Assembly (NCBI GenBank): GCA_030710605.1
Contig: CP092874.1
Span: 21,491,880 to 21,555,879, forward strand
Direction of reading: 5' to 3'
DNA length: 64,000 bases
From: Cordylochernes scorpioides
Taxonomy: Eukaryota; Arthropoda; Arachnida; Pseudoscorpiones; Chernetidae
Within the stretch, counting starts at the first letter, position 1; each line of letters begins with the position of its first letter. Below the pieces are notes generated by a model. The model was given only the letters and a program-made list of their open reading frames with translations, was not told the DNA's origin and searched no databases. The translations under genes were made by a program, and so were the position numbers. This document shows, piece by piece, positions 9,701 through 18,060 of this stretch.

Positions 9701-12590
9701 AAATAGCACTTGACGAACACTATAAGGTATAAAATTTTTATTTCTATAAATAAGATACTTTCACTCTCCTCTTACACTCTATATACATCCAATCATTTTT
9801 ACATATTTAATTTTCTATCAAAAAATTAATACATATCTACATATATGCTGCATTTTTTCTTTATGAATAAAATTTGCATATGGAATCATTACATATATAA
9901 AAATAAACTCCTTCCTCAGTAAATTTTCTTTTATTTTTAATTTTTATCTCTCTAAGGGATTATATAATAACAAATAAAAGTTTACAAGAAACTAAGCCCT
10001 GAATGTTTTATTGATTTTATTAAAAAATAAAACCTTATAAAAAAAAGAAAGGCTACCTGTGTTATTTTTAGATCAATCCCGGCAAAATTTCTATTTATCG
10101 ATTAAGCGCCTAGTTATTGTGTCTATTTCGTTGGGGGGAAGGTGTCTTTATTCTTATTTTGGAGATTGATTTTTCCTCATAATAAAATTTCCATCTAGTG
10201 ACTCCACATAGCTATATGAAATACGACCAGAGCAAATGTAGCAACCTGGGGCTAGATACCAACACCAATTCTTCTTCAAATTAAAATACACTTCGGCCAG
10301 TAAATATATTTTTTTAAAGTCTTTAATTTGAAGAACTATGAAAGCCGGCCAGGCAGCCTCTATCCTTACGATGACCAACACAAATGTTATCGCATAGGGA
10401 CAGAGTGTACGTGCAGGAACTGGAGCACTACCGTAGCCACGCCTCGCCCCACGCCGGCGACCAGTACGTCCCCGTGATGCGGGAGTTTATCACCGGAGCC
10501 AGTTTCAAGATCTCCGAGTTGGAAGACCAGTTTCAAGACATGAAGATCAGGGTAAGTCGTCAACCTCCTACCTACCACGACAAGTTGTCCAACTCCCGGG
10601 GATACTGTCGTACAGTACGATAAGGTAGTGCGGCTGTTCGGCGAGCTCCCAACCTCGACACAACCCGAGGAATTCTTCGGCACCTTCGACAGCTTCCTGA
10701 CGGCCTTCCGAGAAGCACATCTGGACAACGTCCGGCGCAGGCGGGAGGCCGAGGAGAAAAAACCCAAGATGGACACAGAGGTAGCGTCCAATCTCTCCAT
10801 AACATCTTTCTCTCTAATTCAATACAATAATATCTTGTATCAATATGAAGCTGAAAATATCAGGCTTCAAAAGATAAATTAAGAAAAAAGGTAATATTGA
10901 TGAAGGCCAACAAGCTGAAACGCGTACGTGGTTAGCTTTTCGTTATTAATAAAGAATGGATATTTGGCCGATTATGGAATAATTAAAAATCAACGTTTAG
11001 TTGATGTTTATTCTGATAGATGGCGCAAGCCATCAGCAACTTTTAGTTGCATAATCAGGAGATGTCTTTCTCTTAATTTATCAACCTAATCCCAGTACAG
11101 TTTCACTTGTGTACTATTTATTTTTTCACATTCCGGTGGATAAGTTTCTTTTAAAACGTTTTTTAATTCATAAATCTCTTGCTTTTGGGGATGGAAATTT
11201 CTTCTACAGGAGAAACCACACTACAATAAATCGCCCCCCACAATATAGGACAAGAGTTAAAACAAAATATAAGCATAATCAACTTTTAGTTGAACGATCT
11301 GGAGATGCCCTTTTCTTAATTTATCTTAAATAGTTAGAATCCTTTGATCACAACCAGTATCAACAACAAGTCTCCAAGTGTCTTCTTTTATCTATCTGAT
11401 TGCTGTCTACCCTCCTAATGATAGTCATACAGGTATGGAAATATCTTTATTTACGGTGCTGCTAACCAGAATGGATGATTTTTGAGCAATCAGAATCAAC
11501 AACAAGTCTCCAAGGATAAGTGTTTTCTTTTATCTACCTGATTGCTTTATTATTTTCAAATGACTCTCATTCCCTAACCAGGTATGGAAATATATTTATT
11601 TACGGGGTTGCTAACCAGAATAGGTGATTTTTGAGCAATCAGAATCAACAACAAGTCTCCAAGTGTCTTCTTTTATCTACCTGATTGCTTTCTTCCTTTC
11701 AAATGATAGTCATTCCCTAACCAGGTATGGAAATATATTTATTTACGGGGTTGCTAATCAGAATAGGTGATTTTTGAGCAATCACAATCAACAACAAGTC
11801 TCCAAAGATAAGTGTCTTCTTTTATCTACCTGATTGCTGTCTACCCTCCAAATGACAGTCAATCCCTAGCCATGTATGGAAATATCTTTATTTACGGGGC
11901 ACCAGAATGGATGATTTTTGAGCAATCAGAATCAACAACAAGTCTCCAAGTGTCTTCTTTTATCTACCTGATTGCTTTCTTCCTTTCAAATGACGGTTAT
12001 TCCCTAGCCAGGTATGGAAAAATATTTATTTACGGGGCACCAGAATGGATGATTTTTGAGCAATCAGAATCAACAACAAGTCTCCAAGTGTCTTCTTTTA
12101 TCTACCTGATTGCTTTCTTCCTTTCAAATGACGGTTATTCCCTAGCCAGGTATGGAAAAATATTTATTTACGGGGCACCAGAATGGATGATTTTTGAGCA
12201 ATCAGAATCAACAACAAGTTTCCAAAGATAAGTGTCTTCTTTTATCTACCTGGTTTATTTTTTCCTTTCAAATGACTATCATACCCCAGCCATCCAGACA
12301 TCGAGGTGATGTGTTCCCAGGGTCGCCGTAAAGAGCACCGTTCCTCGGTGTCCCTAGCCACCCAACGTAAGAGCGCCACTCTCAACTCCTACAAATGTGC
12401 ATCCATCGACTCCGGAATCTCGTCCGACAAGGGGGAATTCGACGACCTCATCAAGGCGCTCCGAGCCGGCGACGTCTTCGTCGATGACTTCGGCAAAAAC
12501 AGACGAAACCGCCGTAACCGCTCTAGTCATTCACCCACTCACTCCTATGCCCCAGGCCGCGAGCGTAAAAGCTCTAAAATTAAATGTTAA
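651..12590 (+). CDS. DAAM: DAAM-type formin, 3' half of the gene (11 exons, FH1 end, FH2, DAD-like C-terminus)
   Basis: Formins of the DAAM group nucleate and elongate actin filaments in the cytoplasm downstream of Rho and Dishevelled. Exons: 651-778, 2350-2454, 4171-4377, 6101-6207, 6266-6354, 6756-6970, 8988-9049, 9181-9241, 10417-10551, 10616-10780, 12321-12590. All have AG acceptors and GT donors, and phases join without a break (about 513 residues plus a partial first codon). Visible features, in order: the end of an FH1 proline run, the FH2 start with KSFNWAKLP, the lasso/linker with [18 protein letters not shown], the core with [16 protein letters not shown], and a C-terminal [15 protein letters not shown] followed by a basic cluster (RNRRNRR), as in a DAD autoinhibitory segment. 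The N-terminal GBD/FH3 half and the promoter lie upstream of the window. The residue pattern matches DAAM better than diaphanous or FMNL (from memory of the families). The weakest splice calls are the acceptors at 4171 and 12321. Confidence 0.93.
800..1004. mobile_element. MITE family M1 (TIR ACACTCATGGACAAAACTTA), copy a
   Basis: 205 bp, terminal inverted repeats TACACTCATGG ... CCATGAGTGTA with subterminal AAAACTTAAGG, flanked by TA on both sides, as expected for a Tc1/mariner-type non-autonomous element. The interior is non-coding. Other copies: 4471-4674, 13346-13550, a tandem half-copy array at 20588-20925, and one split by the Gypsy element. Confidence 0.85.
1160..1345 (-). mobile_element. 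Penelope-like/retrozyme-like tail family A, copy 1, with hammerhead ribozyme
   Basis: Matches 21385-21590 in reverse complement over nearly its whole length. On the minus strand the order is hammerhead core, AT-rich spacer with TTGATTTATCAAG-like inverted pairs, a GGAACA...TGTTCC hairpin, a ...GGCGCTCTGCC... hairpin, the palindrome GCACATGTGC, and CTCCTGGTCAGGA. No ORF. Penelope-like retroelements are known to carry hammerhead motifs; assignment here is by that resemblance. Confidence 0.65.
1293..1334 (-). ncRNA. Minimal hammerhead ribozyme with palindromic stem III
   Basis: On the minus strand, stem I UCCACG pairs with CGUGGA; the core has CUGACGA, a perfect 4-bp stem II (GCGC, loop CAAAA, GCGC), then GAAA. 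The following ACGCGU is self-complementary and too short to close as a hairpin, so stem III could form only between two molecules. Cleavage would be after GUU. All invariant core bases are present. Activity is inferred from the motif, not shown. Confidence 0.75.
1735..2215. repeat. 112-115 bp minisatellite, locus 1 (about 4 units)
   Basis: Units carry GTGTCCAATGAAGAGCCTCA and CCATACATCTCTATCACAGC. The same unit occurs three times at 17571-17905. ORFs over it (83, 95 and 68 codons) are repeats of the unit on either strand, with no protein signal. Confidence 0.85.
2350..2454 (+). CDS. DAAM: DAAM exon: FH2 lasso
   Basis: Acceptor TGTCCAG, donor CAG|GTGAGA. 35 codons, phase 0 at both ends, encoding [20 protein letters not shown] and then [13 protein letters not shown], typical of the second FH2 block. 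No start codon is needed, which is why it does not appear as a long ORF. Confidence 0.92.
2690..2985. repeat. Degenerate ~80-bp tandem repeat with poly-C tract
   Basis: About four diverged units, each with an AATTCCAGTAAAA-like block followed by TTTGACCATAAAC and CATCA. An 18-base C run follows at 2982-2999. Intronic, no coding potential. Confidence 0.6.
3125..3389. mobile_element. MITE with TACACC...GGTGTA termini
   Basis: 265 bp. Left end TACACCAATACCTCGCTTTG, right end the reverse complement with few changes (CGACGTAAAGCGAGGTATGG, then GTGTA). The interior is T-rich. The 102-codon ORF over it is not credible as protein (Phe/Cys-rich from T-rich DNA). Confidence 0.7.
3620..4140. repeat. 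AT-rich intronic repeats with inverted arms
   Basis: A block with ACGTCTATTTTGACGAGAG and CCGGCAAAATTTCCATCT recurs near 15650-15765, and part near 10060-10100. Inverted arms of about 40 bases lie at 3886-3926 and 4035-4076 (CTCCCTCTTTATCAATTTAA and its diverged reverse complement). Non-coding. Confidence 0.5.
4171..4377 (+). CDS. DAAM: DAAM exon: FH2 linker and knob
   Basis: 69 codons, phase 0. It begins with an acidic then Pro/Ala-rich spacer (GC-rich, probably lineage-specific) and continues into [20 protein letters not shown] and LPKDMVEQ. Donor CAG|GTCGGG is weak but usable. The acceptor CTGCCCCAG was chosen because it keeps phase 0 from the previous exon. The reading frame is open further upstream, so the start could be a few codons off. 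Confidence 0.85.
4471..4674. mobile_element. MITE family M1, copy b
   Basis: 204 bp with the same inverted termini and the interior block GATATTACAGTGACC. It lies in the intron after 4171-4377. The flanking TA is not preserved on both sides. Confidence 0.82.
4912..5165. mobile_element. Inverted-repeat element P1 with a tRNA-like B-box
   Basis: Termini ATTGTAAAACGACATTT and its reverse complement (4912-4939, 5139-5165). The right half matches the palindrome at 14657-14997. The left half holds a segment with GTGGGTTCGATTCCCAT (4987-5003), which fits a tRNA T-arm/B-box. No complete tRNA cloverleaf with A-box was found, so this is not called as a tRNA gene. Confidence 0.55.
5355..5565. mobile_element. 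Penelope-like tail fragments
   Basis: 5380-5403 has AAAGCACATGTGCAGATGGC, matching part of tail family A in reverse; 5509-5545 has a GTAGA-hairpin-CGAAAACTTGC motif like other Penelope-like tails. Fragmentary, no ORF. Confidence 0.45.
5671..6031 (+). pseudogene. 5'-truncated LINE (R1/I-like), 3' end only
   Basis: A frame from about 5690 reads [20 protein letters not shown], a Cys-x-Cys...His...Cys zinc knuckle at the C-terminus of R1/I/LOA-type LINE reverse transcriptases, and ends in a stop near 5881. The 3' end (GGGATATCGCGT ... AAATAAATAAATATAG) matches the 3' end of the larger LINE remnant at 60684-62150. A typical 5'-truncated insertion in a DAAM intron. Confidence 0.65.
6101..6207 (+). 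CDS. DAAM: DAAM exon: FH2 core
   Basis: Acceptor GTCTCCAG, donor GGCAA|GTATGT. It encodes [20 protein letters not shown] through [10 protein letters not shown] and leaves two bases (AA) that join the G of the next exon to make a lysine codon. Confidence 0.92.
6266..6354 (+). CDS. DAAM: DAAM exon: FH2 core after a 58-bp intron
   Basis: Acceptor ATGTCGCAG at 6265 and donor GAAG|GTGAGG. The preceding intron (6208-6265) is only 58 bp and lies where a naive ORF would read through into unrelated residues. Splicing gives [18 protein letters not shown], the expected FH2 sequence. Ends in phase 1. Confidence 0.92.
6384..6694. repeat. Dispersed repeat R1, copy 2 (DAAM intron)
   Basis: Same orientation as copy 1 at 101-478. 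It starts about 30 bases after the donor of the 6266-6354 exon and nearly fills that intron. Starts with a shared CTTCTTCTTTCTTATCTCCA block. Confidence 0.75.
6756..6970 (+). CDS. DAAM: DAAM exon: most conserved FH2 segment
   Basis: Acceptor CTGTGCAG at 6755, donor AAG|GTACAA. It encodes [19 protein letters not shown], then the formin signature [35 protein letters not shown] and [10 protein letters not shown]. The GC-rich exon stands out sharply from its AT-rich introns. Joined to 6266-6354 the junction reads KPKME-VIMEAS, as expected for the family. Confidence 0.95.
6971..8613. other. DAAM intron, no gene seen
   Basis: AT-rich sequence. Near 8120-8245 a GC-richer block (TATAAGAGCG ... AATAAAGGTGGCAGACATTG ... 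CATTTGACCACGACA) resembles the end of an LTR with a polyadenylation signal, but no partner LTR or target duplication was found. Short ORFs here are not supported. Confidence 0.4.
8614..8910 (-). CDS. Small possible secreted/membrane protein, antisense in a DAAM intron
   Basis: 98 codons, ATG to TAA. The N-terminus [17 protein letters not shown] looks like a signal peptide with a plausible cleavage after AQA. A second hydrophobic stretch (about residues 43-58, [15 protein letters not shown]) could span the membrane, with a short amphipathic segment between and a proline-rich tail (ending DAPPPLT). GC content and codon usage are clearly unlike the surrounding intron and more like the DAAM exons. 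The start context TCAAAATGC is acceptable. No family is recognised. No clear promoter or polyadenylation signal is visible, and introns cannot be excluded. It could also be a fragment of an unknown mobile element. Confidence 0.45.
   Translation of the reverse strand: MLFNAILLLLLALSAQATDPGHLNFRQKLDYLFAHWDDVLIKALAVLCVIAMTLCLCRLSAKEPGIPEGPSKPPIQECPSIIINVVDPPTLDAPPPLT
8988..9049 (+). CDS. DAAM: DAAM exon: FH2 post region (short)
   Basis: 62 bp, acceptor GTGTCCAG, donor GTGAG|GTACGT. It encodes [20 protein letters not shown], the usual block after LLHYLxxxIExK. Leaves two bases in the serine codon completed by the next exon. Confidence 0.9.
9181..9241 (+). CDS. DAAM: DAAM exon: FH2 coiled segment (short)
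   Basis: 61 bp, acceptor TATTGCAG at 9180, donor AGG|GTACAG. It encodes [20 protein letters not shown], which is heptad-like. Leaves phase 0. Confidence 0.9.
9242..10416. other. DAAM intron with Penelope-like fragments
   Basis: No exon seen. 9560-9690 holds CAAGCTTTCAGGTGTAGCAA and, further on, GTTGAATGGCTGTTGCGCCC followed by GAAAACTTG, similar to Penelope-like tail motifs. 10160-10380 has CACTTCGGCCAG and GCCGGCCAGGCAGCC blocks resembling 28805-28865. Otherwise AT-rich. Confidence 0.4.
10417..10551 (+). CDS. DAAM: DAAM exon: FH2 C-terminal helices
   Basis: Acceptor ACGTGCAG at 10416, donor AGG|GTAAGT (consensus). It encodes [20 protein letters not shown], then [19 protein letters not shown]. 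The acceptor at 10416 keeps phase 0; an alternative AG at 10398 has a poorer fit to the family. Confidence 0.88.
10616..10780 (+). CDS. DAAM: DAAM exon: end of FH2 and basic/acidic tail
   Basis: The preceding intron is 64 bp (10552-10615), acceptor TCGTACAG, donor GAG|GTAGCG. It encodes [31 protein letters not shown] and a charged helix ([10 protein letters not shown]). This is where the FH2 domain ends in formins. Confidence 0.92.
10905..11340 (+). mobile_element. Penelope-like tails (family B) with decayed hammerhead
   Basis: 10908-10946 has a TTGATGA...GAAACGCGTACGTGG series with the same GAAA-ACGCGT as the canonical ribozymes but with a broken stem II and no stem I partner. It is followed by hairpins GATGGCGCAAGCCATC and GCAACTTTTAGTTGC and the tail TCAGGAGATG. 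A second tail (11290-11330, AACTTTTAGTTGAACG ... GGAGATGCC) follows a segment resembling 22385-22545. Confidence 0.5.
11343..12290. repeat. 138-149 bp minisatellite (6-7 units) next to the last DAAM exon
   Basis: CAACAACAAGTCTCC recurs at 11361, 11497, 11646, 11789, 11933, 12071 and, as a variant, 12209. The last units are exactly 138 bp (46 codons), which is why a 139-codon ORF of repeated 46-mers appears. Earlier units differ in length and break the frame, so coding function is unlikely. Confidence 0.88.
12321..12590 (+). CDS. DAAM: DAAM terminal exon with DAD-like motif and stop
   Basis: Ends at the TAA at 12588-12590. The acceptor GTTCCCAG was chosen because it is the only nearby AG that stays open in phase 0; the pyrimidine tract is modest. 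The C-terminus has [20 protein letters not shown] and then a basic cluster, resembling the diaphanous autoregulatory domain that binds the N-terminal half and keeps the protein closed. A 138-bp minisatellite ends only ~30 bp upstream of the exon. Confidence 0.85.
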   Translation, partial: GRRKEHRSSVSLATQRKSATLNSYKCASIDSGISSDKGEFDDLIKALRAGDVFVDDFGKNRRNRRNRSSHSPTHSYAPGRERKSSKIKC

Positions 12591-12751
12591 AAAAAAACAG
12601 CCATTTTTTCCTTTTCCTTTTCAATCATAAAAAACATAAAAAATAATCTTTTTAATGTTGATAATCATTATATGACAAACTCTTGTGTTTTCTTTCTCTT
12701 CAAAAAAAAAAAAAAGTTGACCTGATTTTATTTTTTTTAACGATTTTTTAA

Positions 12752-12863
12752 AATAAATATATATATTGTTATTGCTTTTTTTCTATATTGATTATGTTGA
12801 AAGAATAATATTAGGATACACTGTTTTCTTACCAGCTTCTATGATTTAAAAAAAATCAATAAA
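12752..12863 (+). promoter_or_regulatory. Candidate polyadenylation signals of DAAM
   Basis: AATAAA occurs at 12752-12757 and 12858-12863, about 160 and 270 bases after the stop codon, in very AT-rich DNA where the hexamer is also expected by chance. Confidence 0.35.
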
Positions 12864-13345
12864 AATCATATCGAGTGAAAATTTAACTGGTTAGTTAAAA
12901 TAGAAGGAATAGATATTTTCTTTCACACACGTTTGATAAAAAATAAATTTATATATTTAAAAACTTTTTTATATATAATTTATATTGCTTTTTGATAAAG
13001 TTTGAACAGGATTTTAAAAATCTCTATTAAAAAAAACCCAACTTTTTAATATACAAGATTATTCCTACAAATAACAAAGTCTTTTTAAAAAAACGTACAT
13101 TTGTATTCATATATACATATTGTTTTGAAAGTCCTATACGTATCATATTTTATAATATCTCATCTATATCATATTTACCTGACATTATATAAAACATTGC
13201 TTTTTTCTTTAAATAACGCTTTGTAGTATGCAAACTAAATATGTTGTTTTATAACCAAAAGATTCTTGATAGGGGAAATATGTAAATGAGCATTCTATAT
13301 TTTAGTCAATATAAATGAATAGTTTTTTTATATAAGCCTCAATTA
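12864..13345. other. AT-rich intergenic DNA
   Basis: Nothing recognised: homopolymers and AT-rich sequence downstream of DAAM. Confidence 0.5.
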
Positions 13346-13550
13346 TATTCATGGACAAAACTTAAGGAAGTTGTACCTTTTAGTTATATATCGGGATTGA
13401 GACAATAACTCTAAAATATATTACAGTGACCTTTATTGAAGACACACGAAATAACCAAGTGTGAACAAAATTTTCTGTCTCCTTAAAAAAAAATTGACGA
13501 CCGGCCACATCAAAGACTTTCCACTTCCTTGACTTTTGTCCATGAGTGTA
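13346..13550. mobile_element. MITE family M1, copy c
   Basis: About 205 bp downstream of DAAM. The left terminus is slightly mutated (ATATTCATGG), the right one is intact (CCATGAGTGTA). Confidence 0.8.
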
Positions 13551-13739
13551 TATCGCATAATATTTTAAAACGATATTTTATAAATCTTTGATAACTTCTA
13601 TATTAATACTAGGAGAAATTGTGTTAATCTTTCTGATATTGATTAGAAAAAATGTTAATAACACAATGAGTGTCTTCTTTTTTATTATTATTATTATTAT
13701 TGTGAAAAAGTGAGATTTCAAGTACAGACGCTCTCCTAC

Positions 13740-13990
13740 TGACTTATCAAGTTTAAGTGGAGAACTGCTCCAATGGCGCCCGATTCTTGCAAATGTCCAA
13801 CCCCAGGAGTACAAGTAACCAAACGGGGTTCTGGCACATTTGTAAGAGCAAAAGTTGAACTGCTTTTCACATGTGTAGACATGTGGTACACTTACAGTAA
13901 AAGCAGTCGATAACTGCCCACCATGATTATCATGGCCTGTACCACGTGTACTAGGGATAAAAATCAAAAAGTGGAGAACAAATGACATTG
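13740..13990. repeat. Dispersed repeat R2, copy 1
   Basis: Shares about 200 bases with 21080-21275 in the same orientation: ACTCCAATGG / CTCCAATGGC, CTGGCACATTTGTAAG, CACATGTGTAGACATGT and CCACCATGATTATCATGG. A Penelope-like motif (GTAGAAGGATG ... CGAAAGCTTGC) follows at 13996-14033. The minus-strand 136-codon ORF over copy 1 is not conserved in copy 2. Confidence 0.7.
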
Positions 13991-14656
13991 ATAAACTAGT
14001 AGAAGGATGTCTATTTACTCGAAAGCTTGCTTTTCACAAAAAAAAAAAAAATCTCATTGTTAATTTTTTTATTATAAGTTTCTATGATGCTATATTGATA
14101 TTTTTTTGTCTATAATTAAAGAAAATGATCAATAAATAGTTAGGGTATAATCTAGTTAACCTATTTGCGCCTTAATAAATTTTACATATTTGTCCTTTTA
14201 TTACGTCACTTTTACATATATCACGTCAGATTTTTTTTTTCTTTTGGTAAAAAAAATCTGTGATCGTTTGATTTTTTCCGTCCGTTTATCTCAATGGGTT
14301 TGTGGTTGTAATGGCAAAAGAAAGAGAAATGGTCAAATTTATATATATGGATAAAACATTTCTATAGAAACTGATCCATCTTTACCGAAATGATTGGAAT
14401 TTTTTATTTAAAAACTGAAAAAAACTTATAGTCTGATATGGATTAATTCAATACTGTAAACGTAATAATTTTGGTATTTTTTTATAAAATAGAACAAATC
14501 AATACATTTGATGGGTATGAGGGTATTTAGTCCACAGAAAATATCTCTAATTGATAGTACGGCGAAACTTGAATGTTCGTCTCAAAAAGAGGAAAAGAAG
14601 TAAAACCATTATAACATTAAGTTTAAAAATCTTATTACAACAAACAACAACAAAAT

Positions 14657-14997
14657 TATTGTAGAACGACATTTGAAAATTATCCCACATGTGTTTCTTT
14701 TAAACGAAAAATCGAAATTTATTTTTAAGGAGAAATAACGATTATTTCTAACCTTAGGGATGAAGTATGAAAGGATGAATTGTGAAGAGTAATGATAAAC
14801 GGAAAAATAAAAGTGTCCAGGGATGGTAATCTTTATGGACACTTTTATTTTTCCGTTTATCATTACTTTTCACAATTCATCCTTTCATACTTCATCCCTA
14901 AGGTTGGAAATAATCGTTATTTCTACTTAAAAATAAATTTCGATTTTTCGTTTAAAAGAAACACATGCGGGATAATTTTCAAATGTCGTTTTACAAT
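14657..14997. mobile_element. P1 element as a ~162-bp-armed palindrome
   Basis: Arms 14657-14820 and 14836-14997 are near-perfect inverted copies around a 15-base spacer. Both arms correspond to the right half of the element at 4912-5165, so this looks like a head-to-head dimer. ORFs on both strands (84 and 76 codons) are near mirror images and not genes. Confidence 0.75.
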
Positions 14998-15000
14998 CAT

Positions 15001-17570
15001 AAGCCGCATTATATTGTATTAAAAACAAAATTATTATTCAATGAAATAAAATATATAAATTTGACCATTTATTAAAGGGAATGATTTTTACGCCTTATAT
15101 TTTTAACGTGCCTGAAAAAAAAAGTTGTTTTTCGGAATTGCTTCAATCTCACTGCCATTTTGGACTGATATGCAAATTATTAATTTTTACGCCATTTGAA
15201 TTTTTTTACGCTCTCTAGTAAGTAATGTTTTTCTATATAGAAATAACTAATTTAACTATATGATTTTGGGACCAAATACTTTAGATTCATAATTAATTTT
15301 GGGTTATAAAAAAAAATTTTACTTTTTTTATATCAAAGCTTTTTTTAATATTCAAATTTTAAAAATTTTCTTAGCAATTTTTATAAAAATGATAAATATA
15401 GGTGAATTAGAACTCCTAGATTTGCTTTTTAATATTAATGTGAATTAGCGTCTTTTATATTTAAAACAAATCAATTTTGGGCATTATATATATATATATA
15501 TATATACATACAGTTTTAGTGTATCAAGTGTTCTAAATATATTAGTCTTTTTTAAATAATTAATATCAATCCATTCTGTGGATATATATTTACTTGATAA
15601 ACAATTTTGATATCCTTTTTTATAAATATGATATCATTTTTTTACTAAAAAGACAAAGGTCGCTTCCTTCGTCAAGATGGCGTATAACTTTGACATCTAT
15701 TTTGACAGGAGAGGTGATCTTTGTCTTTTTAGATTAATATCCTACCGGCAAAATTTCCATCTTTTTTTTTTTATCTAAAAAAAAAGGTTGAGGGGGAAAA
15801 GTTTTGAGTCACTTTTTGAGAATTGTAAAACCCTACACAACGAGTTTAGAATGACTAGGTGAAAATTTGAAGAACTGAATGGATTTGAGATTCTATCCCA
15901 TCCTTCCTATAGTCCTGACACTACTCCCTCTGATTAATGGTTTGTTTATATCAACGCAGAACTCTTTTCTATTCAACTTCCTATTTATTAAAAGTGAATC
16001 AAAACACAACTTTTTTTCCCATCACAACCTTGTACACTAAATCATTTTTTAATAGAGAAATAACCAAAGCTATCAACAATTTATCCTCTCGTGATAACAA
16101 TAATAAAAAAAATATCGTTTACCCCATTTAAATAGGATTTTTTCAAAAGATGTTCTATAGTAAAATGTATTTTAAAACTTTTTAAAGAAAATATTAAAGC
16201 TATCTCTCTTTTTTTATTTTGAGATAATAAATAATATAGAAATTTGAACTAACATTTTTCTTTGGTATGAAAATTTTTTTTTTTCCGAGTTATATTATTG
16301 ATATATATTTTTAAAATAATTAATAGTACTTTAAGATATTATATAAAGAAGTTTTATTATAGAAAATATTTGTTTCATTAGAATATCTTTATAATAAGCA
16401 ATAATAGGCTCAAAATAGTGTATTTTTTAAAATATATATTTTTATAAGATATTAAATTTATAACACAATAACGTCTCTCCTAAGAATTCTACTAAATAAT
16501 TAAAAAATACTATATTACTAATAGATTATATATGGAAGTATATTAAAGTAAATCTCTCGCTTTCTTCTAATAGAGGTGTATAAAAATGCTCAAAAAAAGG
16601 AAATTCAAAGAAAAAATAAAAAAACGAACTCTGAAAACAATCATTTTCTGACATATATATAAAGTCACTTTAAAAAACGGATAATTTGAAATATTTATTT
16701 AAAAATGTGCGATTTTGAACTAAATATATATGTGAAAAAATAATAATGTATATATATATATATTTAAAAATGCAAAATCGATTTTCAAAACCTTAGTTTT
16801 CATTATTATAAAGAAAGGCATATAATGAATCAAAAGATAATTTTAAACAACAAACATTTTTTTTTTAAATCGGCTGAAATATTATAACGTATTGTTTTAA
16901 CATATTTTTTTCCTTCATTATGGTATTTAAAAAAAAGTACACTACACACACACACACAAAGAAGTTGTAATATAATTACATATATATAAAAAATCTCGGC
17001 TCTGTATATATATTCGCAACCTAATCTTATGATTTTCTAAAATTCGATTGTAATTTATATTTAATCCATATATATGAAATTTCTTCAAAATTTTATATAA
17101 TATTGGCGTTTTGAATCACTTGTATACGCACTTTTACAGCAACAATTTTTTTAAACCTCAAAAATAATATAGAATTGGCATATATAAACGTTTCTTAAAA
17201 TAATTAATTATAAACAAAAACTAATTTGACATATATGTAGATAATAGCTGAGTGTTGAGAAGGAAAACGTTGAGGAAAAAAATAGTTGTTAGTTTGTATT
17301 TGAGAATATAATATGCTTTTTAGAATTTTGTACATTTTGTAAATTATTATTATTGAAAATTTTTTTATAATAAAAATTTTATAAAATTCATTGTGTGGAT
17401 ATGCCTTTTTTTTTGTTCCCTATTTACATATTTGTTTCTATAAAATACTGAACTTTAATATGCAAATATAAACTGTATGTAATCCACTTTATTTACATAT
17501 AGGACTTTGTTGTTGAAACATTTGGATACTTTTAGGTAAGCAGTTTAAATTTATTTACTTTTTATACTGT
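15001..17570. other. 2.5 kb of AT-rich DNA without genes
   Basis: Both strands are rich in stops and homopolymers. (TA)n at 15488-15505 and (AC)n near 16943-16958 are microsatellites. 15650-15765 matches the repeat block at 3640-3710. No exon or ORF is credible. Confidence 0.6.
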
Positions 17571-17905
17571 TCTGTTGTTGTTGTGTCCAATGAAGAGCCT
17601 CAGATGTCTCCATACATCTCTATCACAGCAATGTTCTCTATCTTGGGTGTGTAAAGCTGCTGTTCTGGGTCCATGTCAATTTTCTGTTGTTGTTGTGTCC
17701 AATGAAGAGCCTCAGATGTCTCCATACATCTCTATCACAGCAATGTTCTCTATCTTTGGTGTGTAAAGCTGCTGTTCTGGGTCCATGTCAATTTTCTGTT
17801 GTTGTTGTGTTCAATGAAGAGCCTCAGATGTCTCCATACATCTCTATCACAGCAATGTATTTTATCTTATGTATGTGAAGCTGCTGTTCTGGGTCCAAGT
17901 CACTA
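17571..17905. repeat. 112-bp minisatellite, locus 2 (3 units)
   Basis: Unit starts at 17581, 17693 and 17805 give a period of exactly 112 bp. The units here resemble each other more closely than those at 1735-2215, suggesting local amplification. Confidence 0.87.
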
Positions 17906-17934
17906 TTCAGTAATACACTATTGAAGCTCTAAAA

Positions 17935-18060
17935 AGCAATATGGTAACTTAAATTGGCGAAACCGCTATGAAGATCACTACTGATGAGACATGCCCTTCC
18001 AATAATTTTACATCACAGTAAGAACATTATAAAGTTTGTCTTATATATCAAAGAAACATT
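17935..18060 (+). repeat. Repeat family C (GGCGAAACC ... CTGATGAG motif), copy
   Basis: Carries TTGGCGAAACCGC, then CACTACTGATGAGAC, then a CATCACAGTAAGAACA block. The same order is found at 29115-29215, 29790-29960, 33010-33100 and in reverse at 29275-29590. Confidence 0.6.

Noticed and set aside
11812-12231. 139-codon ORF with repeated hydrophobic 46-mers as a gene
   Set aside because: Explained by three minisatellite units whose lengths happen to suit one frame; neighbouring units break it.
13578-13988. 136-codon minus-strand ORF
   Set aside because: Lies on dispersed repeat R2; the second copy (21080-21275) does not keep the frame.
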